Source: Paenibacillus sabinae T27
GTDB taxonomy: Bacteria > Bacillota > Bacilli > Paenibacillales > Paenibacillaceae
DNA: 64,000 nucleotides
Reading direction: 5' to 3'
NCBI RefSeq assembly: GCF_000612505.1
Contig: NZ_CP004078.1
Span: 209,001 to 273,000, forward strand
The notes below the pieces were generated by a model, which was given only the letters and a program-made list of their open reading frames with translations, had not been told where the DNA came from and made no database searches. Position 1 is the first letter of the stretch. Each line of letters begins with the position of its first letter. The position numbers and the translations under genes were made by a program. Below are positions 45,101-54,406 of this stretch, piece by piece.

Positions 45101-46273
45101 CTTTAAGTTCACTTTGAAGGACTTGGTAGGACTGGTTACAGCACCTACGGAAATGGCCAATTGGGAAACGGCGGGCGACCCCAATGTGAAATAACCTGGC
45201 CCCGCGTTGCCGTTTGCGATCACGGCTACGACGCCGGAAAGCACCGCGTTGTTAATGGCGATCGAGTCCGGAGAGTTTACGTCCTTCTCGGCATCGGAAC
45301 CAAGCGAAAGGTTGATGACATCCATACGGTCTTTTACGGCATGTTCAATACCGTCAATGACCTGTGCGGATGAACCGGAGGAAGTGCTCGGGTCATACAG
45401 ATTGCGTCCAAGCACCTTGTACGCATACAGCTGCGCGCCGGGAGCAACGCCGAGCTGTGCGATATCGCCGGTTCTATTGACGAACTGGCCAACGATCGTA
45501 CCGGCAACGTGTGTTCCATGGTAAGTGCCTTCGTAGCCTGTACCGTACACGTCATTTTCAACAGAGACAGGTGCTTCTTCATAAGGATCATCGTCGTTGT
45601 AAAAAGAGTCCCAGCCACCCTTATAGACAGGCTTGATATCCGGATGCTCGTAGTCGACGCCCGTATCAATGACGCCTACTTTAAGTCCGGCGCCTGTATA
45701 TTTATTGAGCCCAGCCCAAGTTGCGCCAATCTGATCCAGTGGTGCATTGTCGTTTTGGGGCAACTCGGCGGTTTCGTCGAATTTTACGTCCGGAACCGTA
45801 TGCCAGGTGCTGTTCTCGTAAATCGAGGTTACACCGGAGATTTTAGCCAGTTTCGGAATTTCGTTGGCGGGAATGGTAACCTCAAAGCCGTTCAGCACGG
45901 TGTTATACTGGTAATTGACTTCCAGATCTAGGCCTGCGTTCTCGGCTTTTTTAAGGACAGTGGCTTGCTGGCTGTCTACAGCGGCTTCGGTCGCCGATTT
46001 GGCCAAAGCGGAATTGCCCTGCTTCGCAGCATATTTTCCTACCGCCGCCGGTTGGCCGCTAAGCTGTACGATAACGCGGACGTCGGCAGTCGATTTAATG
46101 TTGATCTTAGGCGAGATGTACGTTCCCGGTGTAGTATGAGTCAAAGAAATTTTCGATGATAACTGCGTTTGCAAGCTGCTGGCTGCAAAGACCGTGCCGG
46201 GAATCGTTCCGGCTGTAAGCGCCAAACCCAGAGCCGCGACGGACAGCTTGCGTGTTAGTTTACCCCACTCCAA
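42164..46273 (-). CDS. S-layer-anchored subtilisin-like protease (Vpr type)
   Basis: The 1369-residue protein begins with a signal peptide (KLSVAALGLALTAGTIPG, cut near AFAAS). An I9-type propeptide (VRVIVQLSGQPAAVGKY) precedes the S8 domain with Asp203 (VIDTGVDYEHPD), His252 (YHGTHVAGT) and Ser612 (ISGTSMATPHVAG). A PA insert (GAVVLLSRGELAFVDKIAIA) lies between His and Ser, as in Vpr. A beta-rich region, a Pro/Thr linker (APTTPTTPPAPT) and three SLH repeats (from about 1189) follow, which bind pyruvylated secondary wall polymer. The start is a TTG after GGGAGGGA. Surface proteolysis is likely. Confidence 0.94.
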   Translation of the reverse strand: MEWGKLTRKLSVAALGLALTAGTIPGTVFAASSLQTQLSSKISLTHTTPGTYISPKINIKSTADVRVIVQLSGQPAAVGKYAAKQGNSALAKSATEAAVDSQQATVLKKAENAGLDLEVNYQYNTVLNGFEVTIPANEIPKLAKISGVTSIYENSTWHTVPDVKFDETAELPQNDNAPLDQIGATWAGLNKYTGAGLKVGVIDTGVDYEHPDIKPVYKGGWDSFYNDDDPYEEAPVSVENDVYGTGYEGTYHGTHVAGTIVGQFVNRTGDIAQLGVAPGAQLYAYKVLGRNLYDPSTSSGSSAQVIDGIEHAVKDRMDVINLSLGSDAEKDVNSPDSIAINNAVLSGVVAVIANGNAGPGYFTLGSPAVSQLAISVGAVTSPTKSFKVNLKKEIVGASATTVTYSTYSDVNAMAWRIADEDFESIIGTDPVPVVYADLGSDDDYSTKDVNGAVVLLSRGELAFVDKIAIAKEHNARAVVIFNGNTDGKGNADLSESIKNRDGYINSTIGDGFEYIPTFDLEGKEGRALARAIKANEGKPVKFTFDSDYHPGLTKGDEIASFTSWGPNVDTNLSIKPDIVAPGVGILSTWPEYGKYDKDASYAEAYNRISGTSMATPHVAGLALLIKQAHPDWNPFDIRAALANTADVIGGGKYDVYLQGPGRANVENAIKTQAVLQSLEPITILDKNFNPQNIINYNDSASFGILAPGASAVKDLQLKNTGSQNLTYTASVDWYDDAPLDVTAELDQTTVTASAYSASAFKLNVNVKPEAALDSFYQGQITLKAAGQPDLHLPFVVNVGKEYPDTGAGVQELSLGQKVVYPNFGQTTNLTFKLKAEDANYYEVDVVGLDDKTLGYFDAQTTGSLKSYFKPGTYSATIGGAYHPYDSNGDPVLDSQGKPAVAYLKDGIYKIQVLATTEKDNSKIPVKINQYEDFFYTGFTSFRIDNTAGGGGGAPAPTTPTTPPAPTVSDTATALVDQGSKQLSVASTTTVQNGVTTITVSDSDLKAALASATASQNAVIISAPSVSGSAAKVSLTADQVKLLAGISSSSKVIVSTKDAAVSLPVSLLSGSPSGAAFELSIKPASEQAGKFSASAAGSSVIGAPVSFEASWATATGSTYLTVPNNTFIKRSFTVPGSITPNTAGVLFEENGKITPVSSVFKTQADGTTLVTVNRPGFSTYAAVSRPVTFTDIATSPAASDITALANKLIFKGTSATTFSPKNNLTRAEFTAILVRALGLRTDAAATFTDVKATDWYAADVAAATKAGLILGVGGGKFAPKANVSRQEVAVILDRAVKLAGIELTPANPSFTTYSDNAKIAGYAKNSVQSLSAAGILTGTSGSVFNPTAPATRETIAATLHQLLVKAGLAE

Positions 46274-46765
46274 AAAAATCCCTCCCAAAGATTTTGTGTA
46301 ATTTGGCTTGCTCCTACCGTTCGGGTGAATCGATTATGTAGAATCCTCCTTTTCTATTCTTCCTTTTTTATTTCCACCTAGATTAGTAGGAAAAAAGATT
46401 AAGAAGATTCTACCACCGGTAAATTGGAAAATCCAGATAAAATTCTTTTATTTTCGTCAAAGTTAACATATTGAAGAAAGATGTGTGTTATCTTTAAATC
46501 GTATTTCCGTGTATAATCCATCGATTTGTGGAATGAATTGTCATTTAGTTGCGTTTTTCTCAAAGGCAAAGTTGTAGTTTAAAAAAGAACCGTGATGTAT
46601 TGTGTCATATCCTGTCGGTTGATAGGTCTTTAGGGCCAATTGTTGGCGCGGATTTCGAATCATTGGCGCATCGTACGGGCGGCCAAGAAGAAGGGCTGAA
46701 GAAAAAGGAACCGATTGGGTAAAGTAATTATAGTGCCCGCGGAAAGAGACAAGGAGGGAATGATT
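46274..46765 (-). other. Upstream region of the SLH protease
   Basis: About 490 AT-rich bases between divergent genes. The SLH protease ribosome binding site is at 46279-46286, and a TTGACG-like -35 lies near 46460 on the minus strand. No open reading frame or structured RNA was identified. Confidence 0.4.
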
Positions 46766-47065
46766 ATGGACAGCAAAGAATCCAATGAGATCGGCGTAAT
46801 TTATAAAGAGGGCAATGCTTTCGTGATCCGAACGGACGAGGGGCCGGTTGGAGAAATCACCTATGTGCCTAAAGATGAGCATACCTGGATAGCGGATCAT
46901 ACGTATGTATCGCCGCATTACCGGGGCGGAAATATCGCCCAGCGGCTGCTCAAACGGCTGGCGGAGGAGGCGAGGGCGGAAGGGGCCAAGATCATTCCCC
47001 AGTGCTCGTATGTCGGCGTCCAATTCAGGAGAAATCCAGAGTATGAGGATGTATGGAAACATTAG
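46766..47065 (+). CDS. Small GNAT-like N-acetyltransferase (YjdJ type)
   Basis: The 99-residue protein has the minimal acetyltransferase fold of the Gcn5-related YjdJ/NATSF group: FVIRTDEGPVGEITY, ADHTYVSPHYRGGNIAQRLL (acetyl-CoA loop RGGNIAQ) and KIIPQCSYVGVQFRRNPEY. The ATG at 46766 is eight bases after GGAGG; further starts upstream lack such spacing. The acceptor is unknown. It ends before a bidirectional terminator. Confidence 0.88.
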   Translation: MDSKESNEIGVIYKEGNAFVIRTDEGPVGEITYVPKDEHTWIADHTYVSPHYRGGNIAQRLLKRLAEEARAEGAKIIPQCSYVGVQFRRNPEYEDVWKH

Positions 47066-47146
47066 GCCGGGTGAAAGCTTGGGCTTAAAGACTGCGACTG
47101 TCCATAATGCCTAAGCAATGCGCCTGAACGATGAAACTTGTAATAA

Positions 47147-47186
47147 AAAAGCCATCTTCCGCTCTTAAGTGCGGAGGATGGCTTTT
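47147..47186. terminator. Bidirectional terminator between GNAT and SNF2 genes
   Basis: AAAAGCCATCTTCCGC and GCGGAGGATGGCTTTT are nearly fully complementary around a short loop, with A/T tracts on both sides. Confidence 0.93.
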
Positions 47187-47217
47187 GAACGTTGCCGGTT
47201 TGACGCGTCTGACAAAA

Positions 47218-50200
47218 TTAAGCTCCCGACAACCCGCGCCGCAAGGTGAACAAATCCTTCAGAGCCTCGGTGGAAAGCTCGGTAATCCAGCCTTCCGAGC
47301 TGGTAATAATGCTGTCGCTGAGCTGCTGCTTGCTCTCCAGCATTTCGTCGATCCGCTCCTCCAGCGTGCCGAGGGAAATGAACTTGTGGACCTGAACATC
47401 CCGGGTCTGGCCCATGCGGTAGGCGCGGTCCGTAGCCTGGTTCTCCACGGCCGGGTTCCACCAGCGGTCAAAATGAAAGACGTGATTGGCGGCGGTCAGA
47501 TTTAGGCCGACGCCGCCGGCCTTGAGCGACAGGATGAAAATGCAGGGCTGCTGCTTGCTCTCCGGGGAGGAAGCCTCCAATGTGCCGCCCAGCAAGACCG
47601 GCGCTTCACGTCCAGCCTGAAAGTCTTCGATCATGCGGTCACGCGCCGATTTGGAGGTGCTTCCGTTCAGATAGAGCACGGGTTCCCGAAGCTCTTCCCG
47701 CAGAACGCGCTGAAGCATGAGGCCCATCCCGATATATTGGGTAAAAATCAGGCAGCGCTCTCCCTCCTCCCGCAGCTCCCTGACCATGGCTAGCAGCCGC
47801 TCCAGCTTGGCGGAGCGTTCGATCAGCGGACCGGTGTCCATCGAACCGGCGTCCGGTGCGTCATCTCCTGGCGCGTCAACGCCGGGTGCGCCTTCCTTCG
47901 TAATGAGCAGCGGATGGTCGCACAGCTGCTTGAGGCGGGTCAGCGCGGAGAGGATGGCGCCTTTGCGCTGAATACCTTCCAGCTTGTTCATTTTGCTCAT
48001 CAGCTCGTTTACTGTCTGGTCATAGAGAGCGGCCTGCTCGGCAGTCAGATGGACGTAGCTCTTCATCTCGTTCTTGTCGGGCAGGTCGAGCTGGATGGCG
48101 GGGTCTTTCTTTTTGCGGCGAAGCATGAACGGCTTCACCAGCCTTCGCAGATCGGCCGCCCGTTTGGGGTCGCCCTCCTTCTCGATCGGCTGGATGAAGC
48201 GATCCTGAAAAGCGCGCAGCGGTCCGAGAAAGCCCGGCGTAATAAAATCGTAGATGGACCACAGCTCAGCCAGCCGGTTCTCAATCGGCGTGCCGGTGAG
48301 CGCAACCCGGTGTAGGGCCGGAAAGCTGCGGACGGCCAGCGACTGCTTGGTCTGGGCATTCTTGATGTTCTGAGCTTCATCCAGGCATAACGCCGACCAG
48401 GTGAAGCTTGCCAGCAGCTCCTGATCCAGCGACGCCGTCGCATAGGATGTGAGCACAACGTCGGACCCGGCTGCGGCGTCCTGGAAGCTTTCTCCGCCAA
48501 GTCTGCTGCTCCCGTAATGGAGCATGACCGAGAGCGAAGGGGCGAACCGGTTCAGCTCCTTCTGCCAGTTGCCGAGCACCGAGGTCGGGCAGATGATAAG
48601 CGACGGCCTTGGTCCCTCCGGCCGCTCCATGAATTCCTCCTTAACGCGGAGCAGATAAGAGATCAGCTGGACGGTCTTGCCAAGGCCCATATCGTCGGCA
48701 AGACAGGCGCCCAGCCCGAATCGGCGCAGGAAGACCAGCCAGGAGTAGCCTTCAAGCTGATACGGGCGCAGCTCGGCGTTCAGGTCGGCGGGCGGACCGG
48801 GCTGCGCCCCGAGTTCGCTGCCGCCCAGCTGCCCCATAAGCTGAACGAACTGCTCGTTCAGTTCGACTTCAAGCTGAAGGCGGCTTACCTCTTCGGAATC
48901 AAGGTTCGGGGCTTCTTCTCCGGCTCCCTCTGCCGTATTCAGCAGATGCAGCTGAAGCACATCCTGAAAGGACAATCCCTGGCGTTTGTCCATGCCGTCC
49001 ATCGCTCTGCGGATTTGAGCCAGCAGCGCGGGATCAAGCGAAATCCACCGGCCCTGGAAGCGAACCAGGCGCTCGCCGCGCGCGACCAGCGCCGCGAATT
49101 CCTCCTCTGTGAGGTCGGCGTCTCCGATCGAGATGCGCCAATCAAAATCGATGATGGCGTCCAGGCCCATCAGCGAGCGGCCGCTCCGGTTCTCGCTCTC
49201 CGGGCGCAGCTTCGCCCGCAGGCGCGGCTTCCGGCGGCTCGCCGCCTCCCACCAGGCCGGCAGCAGCACGAGCCAGCCTGCATCCAGCAGACGGCGACTG
49301 TCCGCCGTCAGGAAAGTCCATGCGGCCGCGCTATCAAGCGGCCGCCCCAGCAGGTCGCCGCCGCCCCCGAAGCGCTCCGGGGGCAGGCAGGCGCGCAGGC
49401 GCTCCAGCCAGCCTGCCGAGCGCCCCTGCACATGCGGCGACCACGAGGCGGGCCAGGCGCCATGGGCGGCGCCGTCCGCGCCAAGCTTCACCGGGACAAG
49501 CGACGACGGGTCGGTCTTGTCCTGCAGCACGAGCCGAAGCCACCAGGCCGCTTCGGCTTTAAACGGCTCCAGCAGCTGGAGCGCGGGCCGAAACGGCGAC
49601 ACATCGGCCTTCCAGCCGATAGAGACGAGCCAGGCCTCCGCGTCCATCCCGGCTGCAGCCAGAGGCTTACGCTCGAACAGCATCGGGTATTCCCGCCGCA
49701 GGTCGGCCGCCTGTTCTTCCGTGCCGTAGTGACGGTCGAACACGGCAGCGGAAAAGGCCGCTCTGACGCCTCTCATCAGACCGTCGTCTTCCTTCAGCCG
49801 GGCCCGCGCGCCCCGCGCGTCCATTTTGTCGTCGGGCCGGCTGTCCCCCTCCGAAAGGGCGACCCCTGTCCGGTCCGCAGCGCCATAAGCGGCGGCCCGT
49901 TCCGGTTCCCGCTGCGAAGCCGTCTCCCGGTCCGCGGCGTCAGCCGCCTTCCGGAGAGCTCTCTCCTCCCAGGTCCATTCCAGCCGCCCTTCCCGGTATG
50001 CGGCCAGGCTTGGCTCGTACCGTTTGTTCTCCAGGCAGAAGGTCAGGCAGGGAGCCAGCTCCGTAAGCGGCGCCGCTTCGCCTTCCCATGACCAGCCGAT
50101 ATGCGTCAGCCGCCGCCCGGCGGCGAAGAAGGGCAGTACCTGCTCGGCGGGCAGGACGACAAGTTCGATCTCTCCCGCTTTATGAATGACAAGCTCGGTG

Positions 50201-50361
50201 CCGTAGCATGATTCCTCGTGCCAGGCAAAGAGCAGCTGCTTCAGGGTCAGGCCGGGAAGGGCATCCCCGTGATCCGTCTGGCCATACAGCAGCGCGTCTC
50301 CGTATTCGCTCAGGCTGATCCGAACCGCAATATTCCGCAATCGTCCGTTCATGGTGTCCAT
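47218..50361 (-). CDS. SNF2-family DNA helicase/ATPase (YwqA-like)
   Basis: The 1047-residue protein has the Swi2/Snf2 motifs: Walker A in ADDMGLGKTVQLISY, LCLDEAQNIKNAQTK, ALTGTPIENRLAELWSIYD, and the C-terminal QATDRAYRMGQTRDVQVHKF. The N-terminal 480 residues are the conserved bacterial Snf2 preceding region with a charged low-complexity insert around 130-180. It translocates on duplex DNA. Its ATG overlaps the end of the SWIM-domain gene by 13 bases. Pairing of SWIM and SNF2 genes is also found in B. subtilis (ywqB-ywqA). Confidence 0.94.
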   Translation of the reverse strand: MDTMNGRLRNIAVRISLSEYGDALLYGQTDHGDALPGLTLKQLLFAWHEESCYGTELVIHKAGEIELVVLPAEQVLPFFAAGRRLTHIGWSWEGEAAPLTELAPCLTFCLENKRYEPSLAAYREGRLEWTWEERALRKAADAADRETASQREPERAAAYGAADRTGVALSEGDSRPDDKMDARGARARLKEDDGLMRGVRAAFSAAVFDRHYGTEEQAADLRREYPMLFERKPLAAAGMDAEAWLVSIGWKADVSPFRPALQLLEPFKAEAAWWLRLVLQDKTDPSSLVPVKLGADGAAHGAWPASWSPHVQGRSAGWLERLRACLPPERFGGGGDLLGRPLDSAAAWTFLTADSRRLLDAGWLVLLPAWWEAASRRKPRLRAKLRPESENRSGRSLMGLDAIIDFDWRISIGDADLTEEEFAALVARGERLVRFQGRWISLDPALLAQIRRAMDGMDKRQGLSFQDVLQLHLLNTAEGAGEEAPNLDSEEVSRLQLEVELNEQFVQLMGQLGGSELGAQPGPPADLNAELRPYQLEGYSWLVFLRRFGLGACLADDMGLGKTVQLISYLLRVKEEFMERPEGPRPSLIICPTSVLGNWQKELNRFAPSLSVMLHYGSSRLGGESFQDAAAGSDVVLTSYATASLDQELLASFTWSALCLDEAQNIKNAQTKQSLAVRSFPALHRVALTGTPIENRLAELWSIYDFITPGFLGPLRAFQDRFIQPIEKEGDPKRAADLRRLVKPFMLRRKKKDPAIQLDLPDKNEMKSYVHLTAEQAALYDQTVNELMSKMNKLEGIQRKGAILSALTRLKQLCDHPLLITKEGAPGVDAPGDDAPDAGSMDTGPLIERSAKLERLLAMVRELREEGERCLIFTQYIGMGLMLQRVLREELREPVLYLNGSTSKSARDRMIEDFQAGREAPVLLGGTLEASSPESKQQPCIFILSLKAGGVGLNLTAANHVFHFDRWWNPAVENQATDRAYRMGQTRDVQVHKFISLGTLEERIDEMLESKQQLSDSIITSSEGWITELSTEALKDLFTLRRGLSGA

Positions 50362-52079
50362 TTTCCTTTCCGCAGCTCTTCCTGGAGCGCTCTTAGCCTG
50401 CTGTGGCGGGCAGTAAACGATTCGAGAAAACGCTCAAAGCGATCATCCGCTTTTATTTTCTTATACAGCTTATTCAAACGCTTAAGCAGCTTCACCGCCG
50501 CTTTATAGCTGCTTCTGTTCTTCTCCAAAACGTACCGCTCCACCGCCTGATGATAGAACGGCAGCAGCAGCTCGGGCGCGTTCTTTTCCAGCGGCTGCAG
50601 ATCCCGCACCCTGAAATTCGCCGGGTCTTTGCCCGAGCTGAGCTGGTAATCCATCCATTCCCGCCAGCGGCCGCGCTCAAGCAGCTTCTCCTCGTAAATG
50701 CCTCCGCTCAGCGGAAGCATGGCGGCCAGTTCCCGCCACATTAGTGGCTCGCTTTCGGGCAGAAGCCTTACCGCTTCCTCCCAGAAGCGGGCATAGCTCT
50801 CAAGCCCGTTCCGGCGCTGCCCGGCGAGCAGTTCGCCGGTCCCGGTCAGCCAGTTCACCAGCCGCTGCGACTCCCCGGCTTCCGACAGGTAATCCCAGAA
50901 CATGTCCAGCCGTTCCGGGCGGAAGCCCGGCCCCTCCGCCGCCTCCCGAAGCAGGCTTAAAGCCTGGTCGTCTTCCGACTGGAGGAAATGCATCCAGGCG
51001 AGCGCGGTCAGCGAGGCCGGACGGGGCGAAGCATCCGTCCGATTCGCTTCCTCCTGCTCCAGCCGCCGCAGTTCTTCCTTTAGAAGCGAAGAGTCCGGCA
51101 TTTCGGGAATGATCCACTGTCTCCACAGCAAATAATAAAGACCCGAATAAAAGCCTTGTTCCCTTGGCTCTGCGAGCAGCTCCTGCCGCAGATACCCAAG
51201 CGTGTCCATGATCCGGTTCCGCTGCTCCGGCTCGGAGACGAGGGGCAGCGGCGTTTGAAGAGCGCGCTCGATCTCATCCTGGAGTTCGGTTACGGCGATA
51301 TGAGTATAATAGCCGAGAGAAGGCGCAGAGGCGCCGGAGCGCCCGGCCGAAGGATGGGTTACTTGCTTCAGAACAAAGAGGCGGGCGTGCAGAACGAACA
51401 GCTTCTCCAGACCGGGGGGAAGCGGCGGCTTGATCCGGAGGATCGAAGCAAGCGCTTCCTGGGCATAACGGGGATTCCGGGTGTCTTTGGCCTGACCGGG
51501 TATACATTGGGCGAACCATTCATGCCACTCGGCGACGTTCATGACCGGGATGAGCCGTCCGCGCTCATTCAGGGATTCCCGGCTTCCAGACCGAAACCCG
51601 TCATTTGTTTCGCCGTGGCGGCCTGCTCTGGCAGCATGGTCCGTTCCATGGACATTGGTGCTGAATCCGGGTGAGCTTCCCGCTCCGCCATCGGCACTTC
51701 CGCCCGCCTGTTCGGCGCGAGCAGAACTTATAGCAGCCCGTGCCTGGGCGGACGACTTGGCATTGGCCAGCAGCGGCACCGGCCGTCTCTCCGTTTCGGC
51801 ATAGTTCATCAGGACGGCCGCCATATGCTTGCACGGACCCGGGACAGGGCAGCTGCAGCTGCTGATCGAGATGGCCCCTAGGACGATCTCGACGCTGTAC
51901 CGCTCTGTACCGTCAACGAAGGCCGTGACCAGTCCGGGCGGAACAGCCTTTAAGCCGATAACGCGCTTCTGCTTATAATATTGAAAGCCCCGTTTAAGGG
52001 CCAGGTCGTCAAAATAATACGCCGCATCTTGGATGAGTCGGTCCCAGCCGGCGTCATCAAGGATGTGTCTCGATTCCAT
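50349..52079 (-). CDS. SWIM zinc finger protein (YwqB-like)
   Basis: The 576-residue protein has a SWIM motif near residue 75-90: ISSCSCPVPGPCKHM fits C-x-C-x(n)-C-x-H, a zinc-binding motif for DNA or protein. The rest is helical and rich in Arg/Glu, with several WREWMDYQLS-like repeats. The ATG is preceded by AGGAGACTGA. The gene overlaps the SNF2 gene, so the two are made together and probably form one complex in recombination or chromatin-like remodelling; the latter is inference. Confidence 0.9.
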   Translation of the reverse strand: MESRHILDDAGWDRLIQDAAYYFDDLALKRGFQYYKQKRVIGLKAVPPGLVTAFVDGTERYSVEIVLGAISISSCSCPVPGPCKHMAAVLMNYAETERRPVPLLANAKSSAQARAAISSARAEQAGGSADGGAGSSPGFSTNVHGTDHAARAGRHGETNDGFRSGSRESLNERGRLIPVMNVAEWHEWFAQCIPGQAKDTRNPRYAQEALASILRIKPPLPPGLEKLFVLHARLFVLKQVTHPSAGRSGASAPSLGYYTHIAVTELQDEIERALQTPLPLVSEPEQRNRIMDTLGYLRQELLAEPREQGFYSGLYYLLWRQWIIPEMPDSSLLKEELRRLEQEEANRTDASPRPASLTALAWMHFLQSEDDQALSLLREAAEGPGFRPERLDMFWDYLSEAGESQRLVNWLTGTGELLAGQRRNGLESYARFWEEAVRLLPESEPLMWRELAAMLPLSGGIYEEKLLERGRWREWMDYQLSSGKDPANFRVRDLQPLEKNAPELLLPFYHQAVERYVLEKNRSSYKAAVKLLKRLNKLYKKIKADDRFERFLESFTARHSRLRALQEELRKGKWTP

Positions 52080-52135
52080 GAGGTCAGTCTCCTGTAGCTT
52101 AAGGTTGTTTCATTATACCACTTCTGCGGAGCGGA

Positions 52136-54406
52136 CTAGGCGAAGTGTCCCATTGTATCATATTCTTTTACGCAGTTTCTTCCTTCTTTTTTCGCTCGGT
52201 ACAGCGCTTGGTCCGCCTGATCGATAAGCATTGTAATGCCGTTTGTGTCCGGCGAGGCCTCAGCTACGCCCAAGCTGATCGTGTACCTTATGCTGCCTGA
52301 ATCCTCAAGAGGGACAGGGGAGGAAGAGATGCTCTTCCGCATGATTTCCGCCAGGCCGGAAGCCCGGTCGGCTGCGATTCCGGGAAGAAGGATCATGAAT
52401 TCTTCCCCGCCGAACCGGCCGATAATCCCGCGGGGCTGCGACAATTCGGTAAGCCTTCTCGCCGTTTCCTGAATGACCTTGTCCCCGGCAAGATGCCCGC
52501 ACCGGTCATTGATGCTCTTGAAATAGTCGATATCGACCATGATGAGCGACAGGGGCTTATCCAGGCTCCAGGACTGGGACAAATGCCTTTTGGCCAGTTT
52601 GAGAAAATAGGTCCGGTTATACACCCCGGTCAGCCCGTCGGTTGTCGCCATCCGGTTGATTTCCGAGAACAGCCGGGCATTTTCGATAGAGATCCCCACC
52701 TGACCGGCAAAATCGCCGAGGATTTCCCGTTCGCTGTCGATAAAGGTTCGGGTGAACCGGCTGTACAGTACAACCAGGGCGTGCACGCGGTCTTGGAAGA
52801 GAATCGGAATTCCCATACAGGTCTCCGCGCCTTGGCCCAGCTTGCCGGGGAAGCCGGCGCCGCCTTCGCGTACAGCAACCCTTTTTTCCCGGAGCAAACT
52901 GCGGAAGAAGGAATCATCCTCAAGCTCCATAATGACCATCGCATCCCCCGGTCCGCTGCCAATCTCGGCTTTCAGGCTGTAGCTTTCATCGGTTCTTAAC
53001 AGAATAAAGCCGTTCTCGCAGCCCGTGATCTCGGACAAGCTGGACAGGGTGTATTGAAGGAGCTTATCGACATCGTAGGTCGAGGTCAGCTTTTTTGTTG
53101 TATCATGCAGATTTTTCAGCAGGGCGCCCTGCTTCTCCTCGAGCCGCTTCTTCTGCCTGATGCGGTTGAACCTCTCCGCCAGCGCCAGCGACAGCAGCAG
53201 GGTCCCGGCTCCCAAGCCGAACCGCATCGAATTCAGCGACAGAACGTTCAAGGGAATCAGCTGGTAAGCGGCCAGCAAGATCAGTAGAGAGCTGCCCGAC
53301 AGCACGATCCATGCTAGCGTGTAGAACCAGACTGACCGGACCGGCAGCCCCGCGGCCGCCGTCCTGATCGCGCACAGCAGCATGCTGGCGGATGCGAGGC
53401 AGGCAGCCAGTTTAATGCATGCGCCCGGCGCCATGAAGGCCATCAGCGGCAGCGTCACGATCAGTCCGGCGGTAAAGACCGGCACAATCCTGCCCATTCT
53501 CGGCCAAAGCCTGGAAACCGGCAGAAAGCTGTGCGAGAACAAGCAGCCGAACAGGCAGGCCAGCACCATGGAGACGGGAACGGATTTCTGCTCCCATATG
53601 GAATGCCCCGGCCATAAGAATTGGTAGGCATAACCGTCCCAGGCGGCCTGCATGACGGCAAAAGAAACGAGAAAGAGCACATAGTACAGATAAGTCCGGT
53701 CCCTGTTCGTTATATAAAGAAAGCTGTTGTATACCGCCATCACGAGCATAATCCCGTAGTATATGCCGAACATAAGATTTTCACGAAGCTCCCGTTCAAG
53801 AAAGCTCCGCGTCTCCCACAGCTTCATCGGAAGCTGGAGATCGGTGCCTGTCTGAATTTGAAAATACAGGCGCTGTCCGGACCCGGCGGGAAACGAAAGG
53901 TTAAAGATGAAATTCCGGTGGTCGATAGCCCGTTCGTTGAAAGGCAGGCTGCTTCCGGCGCGGGTAAGCCGCAAAAAATGGCGCTCATCATCCAACTGGT
54001 ATAGATTCACCCGGCTGAGCTGCGGTTTGCCAAGTTCAAGCAGCAGATCCCTCGCTTTCGAAGAGGTGTTGTACAAATTCAGTTTGACCCAATACGTGGA
54101 GCTTCTGATCGAGCCGCCGAGTCCGCTGGCCGGGTACGGCACAAACAATACATCCATATTGGGATTAACCATATCCTCTATCGTTAGCAGTCCGCCTTTG
54201 TCCTCATAGATTTTCAGATCGTCCTGAAGATCCGTATTCGTACGGAGGCTGACCGTATCCGGTGCCTCTTCCAGACGCGCCGAGTTCACCGTGGGGCTCA
54301 GCGGAAGCAATAGCAGGAGAAGGAGGATCAGTCCGAGCGCTGGCCGTCCGGCCCGGCGAATGCGGATTGTTGCAGCATCAGATAACGTCTTTATGATCTG
54401 ATTCAT
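52136..54406 (-). CDS. 7TM-DISM / GAF / GGDEF diguanylate cyclase
   Basis: The 756-residue protein starts with a signal-anchor, then a 7TMR-DISM extracellular domain (about 45-190; STYWVKLNLYN) and seven helices (about 215-400). A coiled stretch (RLEEKQGALLKNLHDTTKKL), a GAF domain (430-570) and a GGDEF domain follow, with an intact FGGEEF catalytic motif and DGLTGVYNRTYF. It synthesises c-di-GMP in response to an external signal. No RxxD inhibitory site was identified with certainty. It precedes the SWIM/SNF2 pair, 56 bases away, and may be co-transcribed. Confidence 0.93.
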   Translation of the reverse strand: MNQIIKTLSDAATIRIRRAGRPALGLILLLLLLLPLSPTVNSARLEEAPDTVSLRTNTDLQDDLKIYEDKGGLLTIEDMVNPNMDVLFVPYPASGLGGSIRSSTYWVKLNLYNTSSKARDLLLELGKPQLSRVNLYQLDDERHFLRLTRAGSSLPFNERAIDHRNFIFNLSFPAGSGQRLYFQIQTGTDLQLPMKLWETRSFLERELRENLMFGIYYGIMLVMAVYNSFLYITNRDRTYLYYVLFLVSFAVMQAAWDGYAYQFLWPGHSIWEQKSVPVSMVLACLFGCLFSHSFLPVSRLWPRMGRIVPVFTAGLIVTLPLMAFMAPGACIKLAACLASASMLLCAIRTAAAGLPVRSVWFYTLAWIVLSGSSLLILLAAYQLIPLNVLSLNSMRFGLGAGTLLLSLALAERFNRIRQKKRLEEKQGALLKNLHDTTKKLTSTYDVDKLLQYTLSSLSEITGCENGFILLRTDESYSLKAEIGSGPGDAMVIMELEDDSFFRSLLREKRVAVREGGAGFPGKLGQGAETCMGIPILFQDRVHALVVLYSRFTRTFIDSEREILGDFAGQVGISIENARLFSEINRMATTDGLTGVYNRTYFLKLAKRHLSQSWSLDKPLSLIMVDIDYFKSINDRCGHLAGDKVIQETARRLTELSQPRGIIGRFGGEEFMILLPGIAADRASGLAEIMRKSISSSPVPLEDSGSIRYTISLGVAEASPDTNGITMLIDQADQALYRAKKEGRNCVKEYDTMGHFA

